Assembly (NCBI RefSeq): GCF_001522545.3
Contig: NC_031774.1
Span: forward strand, 47,113,507-47,177,506
Direction: 5' to 3'
Source of the DNA: Parus major
Lineage: Eukaryota > Chordata > Aves > Passeriformes > Paridae
Length of the DNA: 64,000 bases
The notes under the pieces were generated by a model, which searched no databases, was not told where the DNA came from, and worked only from the letters and a program-made list of their open reading frames with translations. Positions within the stretch are counted from its first letter, which is position 1, and each line of letters begins with the position of its first letter. The translations under genes were made by a program, and so were the position numbers. Below are positions 37,834 to 48,930 of the stretch, piece after piece.

Positions 37834-40800
37834 TCATTTCTCAGCTGGGTTTACAATTTTTCCCACAAAGAGGATGCTTTGAGTATACTGATCAATAATC
37901 AACAGCAAGAATGGATGATTGAATCTAACAATGGGAGGAGCAGAATGAGGAAGAAAGTCTATGCTGCTGCCTGCTGCAGCCTCTGTGCCATTCTCATGAA
38001 TCTTCAGCAGGGCCTTGTGAGTAGCCTACAATAAAATACAGTAAGAATTAATGTAGGTGGAAGATGTGGTGTGAAATTATTCAAATTAACACAAAGTTAA
38101 TTCAATGTTAACACAAAGTTAATTCAATCACTGCCTTTCACAGAGATTGCTGGTAAGCCAGGAACCAGGAGGAAGGACACTGCAGCCCATTGTGGGTTTT
38201 TTAGTAATGTTGTCTCAATAAGCAAATATTTACACACAGTGTTCCTCACCACAAGTGTATCAATGCAGACCTTAGTAACTGAACATCTTGTGGAATTAAT
38301 TGAAAGTAAAATAGCCAAGCAAATTCACAGGGAATGTCAGTTTCAAAGGGAAAGGACATAAGGCTCCAGAATTGCTCTGTATATATTCCCAACAGCACAT
38401 GCATTAGTTTAACCAGGTAGAAATTCAACCTTGATCCCAAATTTTTTGTTAGGCATTTTTAATCTTTTTCTTTTACTAGCCTCAAGATGCTATAGAATCT
38501 TAAGTGCTGTTTTCAGAATGGCTGTACAAATGCCAGTTTTTTTCTTCACAGTATTTTCAGTAAATGGGATGTTTTCCTCAAGTCTGGTCCATTTTATATT
38601 TTTAGCACTCAACAGAGCCTTCAATGGTAACAGCAGTTTCTAAATCCTTTGAAATTACAGAATGCATGTTAGAAAAGGGTCACTTTTTTGGTGGATATGC
38701 TGATGCAAGACATGTACACACAGTTACCCACAGGCACTTCTTTTACATGCAGAAAATATTCTGTGTTTAGTTTCCTGGTTAAATGCTAAACCCACCCCTC
38801 CATATACCTTCCACTTCTGCTTGTCAGACAAAAGAAAATATCCTTATCTCCAGATCTTGGAGAAGTCTGAGGGAGTTTAAATGGCCTTTAACAGCTAAAT
38901 GTTCTATTTCAGAGTATCAGCCAGTCCTAGCAATAAGTAAAATTTCAGAGGTGAGCTTAGGATAAAGCAATTGGCTGTTAAGGAATCCATAGATGGTTGT
39001 TTCTGCTGATAAACTTACTTTTGAAACCTTCACATCGGGGTTTCCTGTGATTCCAGACAGATCAGCCCGATTAGAAAACACATCAGTTACACCCAGATTC
39101 ATTAATATCCTCTTTAAGTCATAGGTGCCTGAAATTGATAGCTTTGGAATATGCAATTCCATCCTCCTGTCAATTCAAAAGTAAATTATGATAGTTACTG
39201 CAATCAGAGCATGCCTTGGACTGAAGATTTCTAACTTGATGGTGTTTTTTCTGTGCTAAATGCCTAGTCTTTTCATCTAAAAAACATGGCAAGAGAAAGA
39301 AGATAAGAAGATGCTGGTCTGGAGGATAGGAAAGAATGGAAGGAGAAAGACATCAGTTCATATTCCTTGTATGATTCTGCAACACACCCACTGTATGAGA
39401 CAGTCAACAATAGTGCTGCCAGCATTTCTGGGACAAAGTTTGTATTCTTTTTCTAACCTTGAAGGTTCTGCTTTTGGAATTCACACCCCATTCCTTCTGA
39501 GGGTCTGACTGCTATGTCACAGTATTACCACTCTTATAAATATAAAAAAATTTTGCTTGAGACAGCAGAAATGGAGACACTTAGTATCAACTAAAAAAAT
39601 GTATGGGGGAAAAGACCCAAGTTTCCCACCTCAGAGATCTCTCATTACAAGGCAATGCTGATTCTAATTTTTGCTGAAAGTATCAAATCATTTGGTGTGA
39701 TCCTTTATACTTATTCTGTTGTTTAAACACCCCCATCAAAAATACAACATAGTAGCTGTACAACCTGACCTTAGCATTTAGACTTTGGATCCTGACTACC
39801 TAGATTCATCAAATCAAAATTCTATATTTACCATCTTTGAAGAGATCTTTCCCATTTAGAAACAGTGTTCTTTGTCAGGGCACGTTCCAACTGTTTCATT
39901 TTTCCTTTATTGGGCAGGATAAACAATGCTGCAACATCTCCCTTGTAAGGAATCTGCACCACCTCGCAAGACAGCTTCCTGTCATAGTATGCTTTATAAA
40001 ATCCATCTCGAATCATCATCTCCACTTCAACTGAGGTCTTTGCATTCACATGGAAATAGTCCTTGTGAGTCCCCTTAATATTGAAAGGATTTTCCCAGTA
40101 GGCTTAAAACCAAATGAGAAAGAATGGAATTGAATCCTTATTTCAGTGAGGATATATTAATAAAGTCCAGACAAATGTACAATAAATAAAACCATGTCTG
40201 AAGATTTACATTTATACTTGAAGATAAAAAGTATTCCACGTTTATTAAATATCATATTCTCTGTAACAATTAAATTTTGTATGGAATTGTACACCATCTT
40301 TCTAAGTCAGATAAATTAAATTAAGTAACTTCATCATATTACCTTATGTTTTATTTGAAGCTAATAAAACCTGACCAGAATCCAGGGATTTGCTATCTCT
40401 TTTCAGAATACTAATGGTAAAGCAAGTTTCACAGCAGATGTCTGGCCTTTAAAAGGTAGCATGTTATGCTCCTCACATGGATTTTATACGTTTTTCATCT
40501 TTTCTCACCAAGGAAAAGCTTACATGCTAGAGAAACACAAACTTTTGGACCTGAGCATAACTGCAGTATGGTAAATGGAATAGGGCCTCAAGGTCTTTAG
40601 TGTTCAAAATTATTTGCTCTTGATGTTTATTCAATTGAATTTTCTATGATATTTTATTTTGTAATAAAACACGCCCTTCACTAAACAAATAGGGATTATA
40701 GTTTGCCATTCTGTAAGTATTTTTTTTGGATTTTTTTTTTTTTTTGTAATGTTGAATAGAAATAGTCTAATTTGAAAAATAAATAATGGAATGTTAACTC

Positions 40801-42215
40801 CACAGTATTCTGGTTACTTTATGAGTTTAAGCCTTCTCCCTTGCCCTCCAGAAAAGAAATGTACTCTGGCATGGTACTTAGCCTAGGGAACCTGAGGTAA
40901 AGGCACCCAAATTTATAAAGTATTTGAAATAAAATCTTTTCTATTTTGCTGAAAGTTCATAACTTCGAAATATTCCTTTCTGGGTGGGAAATTCTATGTA
41001 TGTCCTGCATGCTGCTACAAATGAACATCCAAGAAGTTAATAATTTCCAAAGCAATACATTCAAATACTTCTTGAGATATGTGTAATATGATGACAAGGT
41101 GTAGAACACTTGGACTGCAACCCCAGAGGTACCTACCCATTAATAGTCATGGACTGTAAGTAAAGTTTTTGGCAATTTTTCTTAATCATCATCTTCAGAA
41201 TTCAGTTTTCTACTTCACACATACAATGTGAAAACATCTTAATTTTTTAAAAAATAAGTGTATGAAGTCTGACAGGATATTTTAATAATACATGAATCTG
41301 TTGTGCTCTGGCAATTCCCTGGACATGAATATTGCAAGTAAATGAACTTTTATGCTCCCAAGTCCAAATATATGCTAGAAAAATTTAGACATGGAAGGGG
41401 TTTCAGATCTGAAAACTTGCAATTTTTTTCATAACAATCTAAACACGTTCATTTAAAAATTATTCAGAAATAACTTGGTGTACTTGTTTTACTTTAGGTG
41501 AAGCAGCACTAAACAGATGCAGGAAGTAGCATCTATGTAACTTACCTTTGAAATAAATGTAGTTAACAATTACCATCAGAGTGTTTGGCTCAAGATCCTC
41601 AACTATTTGGTTTATATTCCCATGGGTTTTATTCTTTACATAATCATTGATCTCTTTTTTAGCTTCAGTGGAATTCTGGAAGCTACTAGAGACAGCTTTT
41701 CCTCTGTAGAGTTTTTTGATGTCCTTCAGAAACGTTTTCATTGGCTTCAGGTGTTTGTCCATGAACAGGGCGTTCCCCATGCTCAGCTGTACCTGGCTAC
41801 CAGGTCGGTTCAGCAAGAGGAGGAGCTGATGAAAGCCATGGTGTATCTCCTCCTTCTGGATGCTGGTGAGGTTAAAGGCCAGTCCTTCCAGCACCTGTGC
41901 CTGGCTCCTGCCTCGGGAGCCCAGGGCCAGAAGGGCAAGGGCAGTGGAGATGCTGACTGGGGAAAAGAAAATGTTCTTGGCGGGTTCTTGAGTGGTAGCT
42001 TGCCTGTAAAACTGAAAGGCAAAGTCTGTATTACTTGTGACTATCCTTTGGCAGGACTCAAGAGGATCTCTCTCGTGGGAAGGCTGCTCCTGGTGGTCAG
42101 TTGCTTCAGGCTGGGCAGTGTGCTGATCAGCCTGAGTCAGGCTGAGGACATTGAGGTGGAGCACAGCCACCAGCAAGCTCAGTGGGAGCATGGCCTTCAT
42201 CATTCTTCACAGATA
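37834..42215 (-). CDS. Gene C: intact alpha-1-antitrypsin-like serpin, predicted P1 His
   Basis: A secreted clade A serpin. The coding exons are 41546-42215 (acceptor TGTCCACACAG), 39832-40102 (271 nt), 39019-39166 (148 nt) and 37834-38025, ending in TGA. All borders are GT/AG and phases agree, giving 422 aa from the first of two adjacent ATGs (42203; the second is at 42200). Signal peptide [21 protein letters not shown] is followed by [28 protein letters not shown] and NKT sequons, [25 protein letters not shown] and GKIVNP. The hinge GTEAAAGS begins at residue 372. The loop has exactly the antitrypsin length, placing P1-P1' at His386-Ser387 within FLPHSAPP. The hinge supports inhibitory function. 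His at P1 is uncommon and makes the target unclear. Confidence 0.93.
38086..38128. repeat. Two-copy tandem repeat, 22-bp period
   Basis: TTAACACAAAGTTAATTCAAT is present identically at 38086-38106 and 38108-38128. It sits about 60 nt upstream of gene C's final exon, inside intron 3. The perfect identity suggests a recent slippage duplication. Confidence 0.9.
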
Positions 42216-43857
42216 CTGTGTGGACAAAGAACAAAAAGTCTTGGGTGGTGGAGGTTGGCTGTATTGACATCTCATCTTTTACGTCTGTCTGCTACTGCCT
42301 TTGAGTAGAAATCACTGTTATCTCCTGACCTCCTCCTTTGTCAAGGAAGTGTTTTTTACATCCTTCTGCCTCCTGTAATTCCTATCCATGTGTGCCTACT
42401 TCAGTTCTACTTTACTCCAGCTACAAAAGTTCCTTGTTAGTGGGGAAAGAAACAAACCTGTGAGTGTTAAAGAAAAATAAGAGTCTGAGGGAGAGAAGAC
42501 GTGAAAAAATGTTTTTTTGTTTTTGTTTTTTTTTTAATGGCAAAGCAATACACTAGAAGCATTCTGATTCTTTTGTGCTTATCTCTTAAGACCTCTGAGG
42601 ACTATTATGCTATTAGGGTTTGAATGAGGTTTATGTTAAATGATAGTGCTATGCTGCTATATCAAAAGAAAGCAATACAAGACTGCAGAATTCTTCAAAA
42701 GTGTTGTTTTCCTTTATCCTTGACTCATTTTACTGTGCAAAGTGATTAATCATAGGAGCTGGTAAATTTTTTCTGCTTCAAGACTTGATTAAATTAGAAT
42801 ATGTTTGTCTATATTAAATGACCACCCATGTGTCACTTGTCTTCCAGATGGGTTCCTTCTTGTGTGTATCCCACATCTGGTTATGGAAAGGTGAGACCAT
42901 TAGTGTGGACTTGGCCTCTCCTGTCTTTCCAAGTTTTTTATCAGCAGGAAAGTATCCTTTTGTAAGGTAAATATACCTAAGGCCAGAGTAGTGCTCAGCA
43001 GCAAGACTGGGTCAGGGCATCTTGGACATTTGAAGTGACTGTGATCACTTTTTGTATTTGTTTACTGCTTCTCTTTTACCAGCTAGACCAAGAACAGACT
43101 GGGATGATTTGTGGTGTTTAAGATGCTTAACCTGTCAGAAAACAAGTAAGAGCTATTCTCATTAAAAATATGATGCCAGTGACTAGAAAAGCTCAAATAG
43201 CCTTCACTTAATGTCCTACTTGAAACAGAACAGTTTCAGGTAGAAACCTTAACCTGCTTACCCCCCAGTCAATGGTAAAGGCACTCAAAGACATGGGTTC
43301 AGCAGAGCAGATGACATATTTACTGGGATTTTCTCCACCCTGGGACAGCACTCATACCACTATGGTTTGGGTGAAAAGGAGCCAGCTTGTTATTCTGCAA
43401 CTTTGCTCTGTGTGATTTGGGTAAATTGGAATTTACAGAGGACCTTGGCATTGCAAAATTATTTTGTGAATTCTGTCTGGGCCATCTTAGTGTAAGCAAG
43501 ACATTTACTCATTTACTTCAGTTTTGGTTATCTGATTGTAAGCTTTAGGGAAAATTTGTAATGATAAATAAAATTGACAGTTGGGAAGTCAGACTGCTTC
43601 TGTTATTGAAGCATAATTGCTCTAGAAGTTTTTGAGCTATGTGGGATAAATAATCACAGCAGAGTTATACTCTGTGGAGCTGCTATAATGAATCCCTAGA
43701 ATTTGCTATTCAGTATTTCTTGAAATTAAGTTCAGCTGTCATTTGAGTACTTAGAAACTAGGCTTCACCCTTGAAAGCAGATGTGCTTTATGACTCACTT
43801 AGCTAAATACCATAAATCTGGGTCAAAATCATTAAGGTAAAGATAACTGGTACTTAC
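42216..43857 (-). other. Region upstream of gene C, presumed leader intron
   Basis: Apart from poly(T) runs near 42510-42536, no gene or clear repeat is seen. The upper boundary is set by a candidate leader-exon donor and is tentative. Confidence 0.3.
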
Positions 43858-43950
43858 TTTATATTCAGAAGGCTCTTGCTCTCAATGGGCTGTGCTGTTT
43901 CTTGCTGCTTTACTTGTTCTGCTGTTTTCCTCTGTTAAACATTACATGGC
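43858..43950 (-). other. Tentative leader exon of gene C
   Basis: GAATATAAA|GTAAGTACCAG on the minus strand gives a donor at 43858 resembling the leader-exon donors of genes B and D (both continue GTAAGTACC). The sequence upstream (AACAGCAGAACAAGTAAAGC) has some resemblance to gene D's leader. No clear TATA box is seen, and the 5' limit is a guess. Confidence 0.3.
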
Positions 43951-44608
43951 TTCAGATACATATTACCTGGAAGCACAAAGCTTAATGCTGATGAAGCCAG
44001 TGTTTTTGGACCTTGTATGCATATGTCCACATCTCTTCACTCCAAACAGAACAAAGACCACAGGGCCCAGGCTGGTCAGTAGAGTGTTACACCCCAAAGG
44101 GTATGCAAATATTTATTGGAAACTATATTTTGGTTTCAAGAGGAGCTCTGCCCTGTGTGCTACCTGAGATGAATATAACTGTTCATGTGAAGATATAATT
44201 TTGCCCAGCACTAACCTCTGAAGGCCAGGGTGAGGGAGCAACATCTCATCTTTTATTTCTACATAGCAAAAACCCCACTGGTTGCTTCTCAGAAGCCAAT
44301 GAGTCCTGGCCTCATAAATAAAGAAGGTAGCTCATTCAGTCTTGTAGAAATGGTGAATTTTATGTCTATGGCAATTTATTGAATGGTCTCCTCACAATCA
44401 AATGATTCTGTGTCTCTGTTAAGGACCACCTAGCCTATCAAGATCTGAAAAGTACTTAATTCAGAGCTTGAAAAAGCTGTATAAAATATGTGCTATCACT
44501 GCAAGTGCCCAAAGATGGCACTGAATAAATGCAACTGTTGTCATGTATACAGACAGCAACCTAGTCTCAAATGCATCAAACAATAGTAGATGATTGAAAA
44601 GAGTAACC

Positions 44609-44640
44609 CATAAATATTAACCAGTAATAAATCAAGGCAG
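44609..44640 (-). promoter_or_regulatory. HNF1-like element upstream of gene C
   Basis: CTGGTTAATATTTATG on the minus strand (44609-44624) matches the orphan promoter's CTGGTTAATGTTTATG at 15 of 16 positions and contains GTTAATATT, the core of the HNF1 site in mammalian SERPINA1. It lies 2.4 kb upstream of gene C's first coding exon. No TATA box or good donor follows within 200 nt, so it may be an enhancer-like remnant. Confidence 0.4.
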
Positions 44641-47600
44641 TCTCAAACTGTGAGTCTCACCCTTTCTTATAAAGATGTATTTCCCAGGGATCTTCCAAAG
44701 GAAGATGAAGAGAAGTGCTGTGAAGCAGGTTCAGATGCATGGTTTGGCCAGCCAGCCAGCAGAATGCCTGCTTTGTCTCTCTACACTCTGCTACACTTTG
44801 CAGGACTTGTTACTGGCTGCTCAGCAAGGGATAGAACAATCCCCTTGCTACTGTAGAGACAAGGAGATGTGAATATAAAACTGTAAGCACAGCAGTTCCC
44901 AGTCCCCAGCTGTGTTGCTTTCAGAGGTCATTCTTCACCTGCTGGGATCCATGGCCCTGGTCATGCAGATGATTCCCTGAATGGTATTTACAGACTCAAC
45001 ACTTCTTAAAAAAATGTTCCTTTTTTTTTTTTTTGGTTTCAGAATACAGCTTAACTCTCCATGTTCACCTTAGATATAGCCAAAGTTTGCTGTTAAGTAT
45101 TTTGATTTAGAAATTGTATTTTTTCTTATTAGAGTACAAGTTGCTGCCGTCCCTTGGAGCACTTGTGAAGGTCAGGTGAGTCTTGATGCAATAGCCTGTT
45201 TTCTTTTTTTGCCAGCCACAAAAACTCTTCATTTAAATTGAATGAATGTATAAACCAGAATGCCCAAGGGAACAAGTTCAGTCTTTCAGGGAAAACGAGA
45301 GAGGTGCTCGTGGTGCTCCAAGACAGTCAGGCTGTTGGTGGTTCTGGGTACTTCTTTATTAGTAGAGGTGAGCAGCATTAAATATTTACACTTCTGTTTA
45401 AACTTTACATGGATTAAAAAAATACCTGTCTGAGGACACAGATAAGTGCTGATGTAGCCACGCAGAGAAGACAGAAGTCAGTGCTCGCTGGGCCAGCTGG
45501 CTTTAATGTTTGTTGTCCCCAAACATGCATAATAGCCATCTGCAAACACAGACTGAAGAGGAGAGGTCCATGGCCATGAGCAGCTGTACTACCTGGCACA
45601 CCTCCCTAGCTCATTGCCAGCTAGTGACACAAGTGCTGGGGCATCTCCTGAAGTTATGTGTTATGGCCTGCACTGGGACTTTAGATTTTTTATCATGCAG
45701 CTTGGGCACCTGCTTCAACATGGTACTATGGAAAGCAGATCAGAACAGGTAATCAGTATAAACTTGTGGGGTTTTTTTCCCCACAAATGAACTTGGCAGC
45801 AGTTCAGAAACTGTCCTACATTCAGAGGCTTTCTTTGAGCCTTGGTTTGGTCACAACAGAAGAGGATCCCTGGGCAGTGGACTCCACTGTGCAGCTGCAG
45901 CAACAGGTAGCAGGAGAGAGAAAATGCTGTGAGGCGCGGTTCACATAAGAACCTTTCCTACCTTTGTTTTTTCTCAGCTCTGTTATCCCATTGACAGAAC
46001 CCATGTGCTCATTTATACTATAGATTGAGACTAATGTCAGGAACCCTTTGCTTTAATGAGTCTTTACTAATTTGCATAATTTGAGAGGTAAACATATCCA
46101 TTTCAAACAATGATAATAGAAGCTACAGATGATGAATGGTATTGTCAAATTATCCAGGAGGAACATAGATCTATGATTCACATGTCAGTGAAATATAATA
46201 TAGCAGAAGTTCAGTTTCTGACTGCCATTAAAATCATTACTTCAGGATAATGAATTTTGTATTTAATGATTTTAAAATGTGTTCAGGATTTTCTCTAGTT
46301 TTCTTTTAACATTTATCTATGTAAAAAGCTGTCTCAATTGGGGAACCACAGTGAGAAGCACAACTCATTTTATAAAAAGATGTGCAAAATTGTGTTACCA
46401 TTTTCATATTTCAAAGCCTTGAAAATAATATTTCAGAATTAAAGCCTCGGGAAAGAAAGGAGATGATCTCATTTTGTTTCACTCATTAAACTCTAAGAAG
46501 TTTCCTTTCTATATATTGTATTTATTGATTCTGAGAAGAACCAGAATTTATGTGTCAAATACACTGTTTTCTGTGTTGTGTGGATAGTGAACTGCTTAAA
46601 TCCAAAAATGAATTTCTTAAATCCATGTTTATGGGCCAAAAAAAAATTCTAAAAATCAGTCTGTGCTTCTTGAGTACATTTGGCAGAAGTTTGAAATATA
46701 TGCTAAGGTGTTTAATATTTGCTGGCCAAGTCATGTTTTTATCCAGGAGCACTACTATTCCTAAAAGAGTGTAATTTTAAAACTACAGCTTTGAAAACTC
46801 TAGTTTTGCTAGTGAAATTTTTTCCATGAAAGTGTTACTGGTCCTAAGTAGTTTAGTTTTGTTGTTGGTTTTTGTTTTTTTTTTTTAGTATTAGTAATCA
46901 TTGGCTTACAAGAGACTAAAAACAGTATGACATGCAAACAGAGGCTCTGAATGCACTGAAATGTCTCTCAGTGATTTGCTTTGTTTTTCTTGTTAGCACA
47001 CTTTTGAAAGAAACATAACTTTGCTCTTAGTCCTAATACAAACACAGGTTGTGTGCAAAGTCGTTCTAATCTGATGCATTGTGTTTATCCTTTCAAGAGA
47101 GACAACCATATTGATTTTTGTCATTGAAACTAAAGAAAACTCTCCCTTCATGTTTTCCCTTGGCTTGGATTGTTATCATTGCTGAATTTCTGTAAGCAGT
47201 TACACAGTGGCTGTTCAATGAGCCATACCTAACAAAGTAATGAGGTTTAATTAGCCCAACTTAATCTGACACTGTGCTGCTGGCACACTATCTTCTTGTA
47301 CAGCTGGCTAGTGATGCATGTATGCATATGAAATAAAGATCACTCCTTAAAATTTTTCTTTGCTTCTAATATTGTGTAATTGAATTTCAAGTTGTCTTCT
47401 CCTATGGGCTCTGCTTCCCTCTGTACAATATAAAAGCAGGTCTCAGTTAAGCAGATAGACCTGTCCTTCAGTTTGAGTTTGATAGAGGCTATTTTCAAGT
47501 TAAAAATCTTGTTGTTTAGTCACAGCAAAAGTTTGGATCACACAAGAAAACAAAATCTATGCAGCCAAGCCCCTAATCCTTAAAATCTCCAACATGTAAA

Positions 47601-48390
47601 ATTGTTTCAGGGTGCAAAAGCTCTGAGTACAGCACGCAGGCTGCTAAGACAGCATAAAGTCTGCACATAGGTAATAATGGATTAAAGTTTACAACATCTT
47701 CCTTTATACTTAAAAGATATGATTTATACTTTTTAAAAAAAAATTATGTTGATGTTCATCATGCCTTACATGGATTTACAAACTCAAAACTCTAAGCCAA
47801 GGTTTCATCAGTGTTTTTTGCTAGAGAGAGTTTAACCTACAACTGTAATCAATGATAACTGCTGAGTAGTGAGAAGACAAGATTCAGCAGCCCTGGCTAG
47901 TGCAGCTTCAGTGTGCTTCCCAGCAAAATTCAGGAGGTCTTGGTGGGCAGATTTCATAGAAACAGAGGTTGGACAGTAAAAGTGTAAAGGGAGGTTGCTG
48001 ATGCAGTGGCTCCATGGAGTGATTTCATCTGAGGAAACCCAGGGACAGGAAAAAGACCTACCTAGTGGAGAGCAAGGAGCTGGGAATGCCAGGAAGAGGC
48101 TGAAATGAAAAAGCGAAGATGTTCTGTGCTGCTGTAACAGAACACATGTATGCACTTACTAATAAAATCTTGTTCAACTTCTGTCCAGCTACATTGTCTA
48201 ATGGTTTCCTGCAGAAAACTTATAATCAATATAACAGAAACATTAAAAGTCAGAGATTATAGTCAGACATTAAAAAAATATTTCTAAAACTCTTCCTCTA
48301 TATGAAGTATTTTACTATTCAGGAAAAAATCATCAGCAAGTGTGTTTTCCCCACAGGTTTTATGCCTGTGCAGAAGTGTCTTAGGATCAA
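44641..48390. other. Intergenic, no gene recognised
   Basis: AT-rich sequence with poly(T) runs near 45021 and 46870. I found no serpin exon 2-4 remnants belonging to the relic at 48.8 kb, and no RNA gene. Short open frames are without motifs. Confidence 0.4.
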
Positions 48391-48630
48391 AATCTAGGAT
48401 GGAAGAACCCTCCAGAGGCCATCTAGTCCAGCCCTTTGCACAAAACATTGGCTTTCTCAGGTGCATGTCTCCAAGCACAGGTATTTCAAAACCTCCCTGG
48501 ACCATGTCTTCTAGCACTTAACCACTGCATGGTAGAAGCATGTTTCTTATTATAATTTTCTCCATTCAAACACTTCTGTTCTCTGCAGTACTCTTCAGTG
48601 TCTTCCAGCTCCAGCATCATACATCTTTGT
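48391..48630 (-). mobile_element. Diverged CR1-type LINE fragment
   Basis: Antisense CR1 3' region: CCCTCCAGAGGCCATCTAGT then CCAGCCC (the reverse of the usual GGACTAGATGGCC signature), then GTGCATGTCTCCAAGCACAG and CTCCCTGGACCATG. Later parts are heavily diverged. It lies about 200 bp 3' (in minus-strand sense) of the serpin exon relic. Confidence 0.7.
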
Positions 48631-48814
48631 CATGATCCAGGAACTTCTGAACTGTCATTTACAGAAAAGCCATTGCATTTTCTCAGCTGGACCTTGCTTA
48701 GCATTAAGTGAGAGAAAACTTAAATGAGTCTTCTGCTCTTCCATTTATCTCAGGGGAGGTCTTTGTAAAGCCAAATCCACGTGGATGCTTTATCCCCCTC
48801 CCCACCCCTATTCC

Positions 48815-48930
48815 AGGAGTACCTCACAAAAATACTTAAAGGAGAAAATTAAATGTTCTTCTCATTTGTTATTGCCTAGATCTGCTTGTAAAGCCAAAAT
48901 GTAAAATAAGCATTGCTCATGCCTACCTTC
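48815..48930 (-). pseudogene. Relic of a serpin first coding exon
   Basis: The plus-strand text ACTTAAAGGAGAAAATTAAA then TGTTC, and further on TAGATCTGCTTGTAAAGCC and ATAAGCATTGCT, parallels gene B's exon 1: CTCAAAGGAGAGAAGAAAAT, TGATCTGCCTGTAAAGC and GTCAGCGTTGCT, in order and at matching spacing. This is the NADFAFKLYRQI...NIFFSPLSIS segment. Reading frames are broken and flanking exon sequence is not recognisable. It is a small remnant of an older serpin copy between genes C and D. Confidence 0.65.

Noticed and set aside
41607..42308. 233-codon plus-strand open frame across gene C exon 1
   Set aside because: It is antisense to a well-supported serpin exon and shows no domain; it is a shadow of the coding constraint on the other strand.
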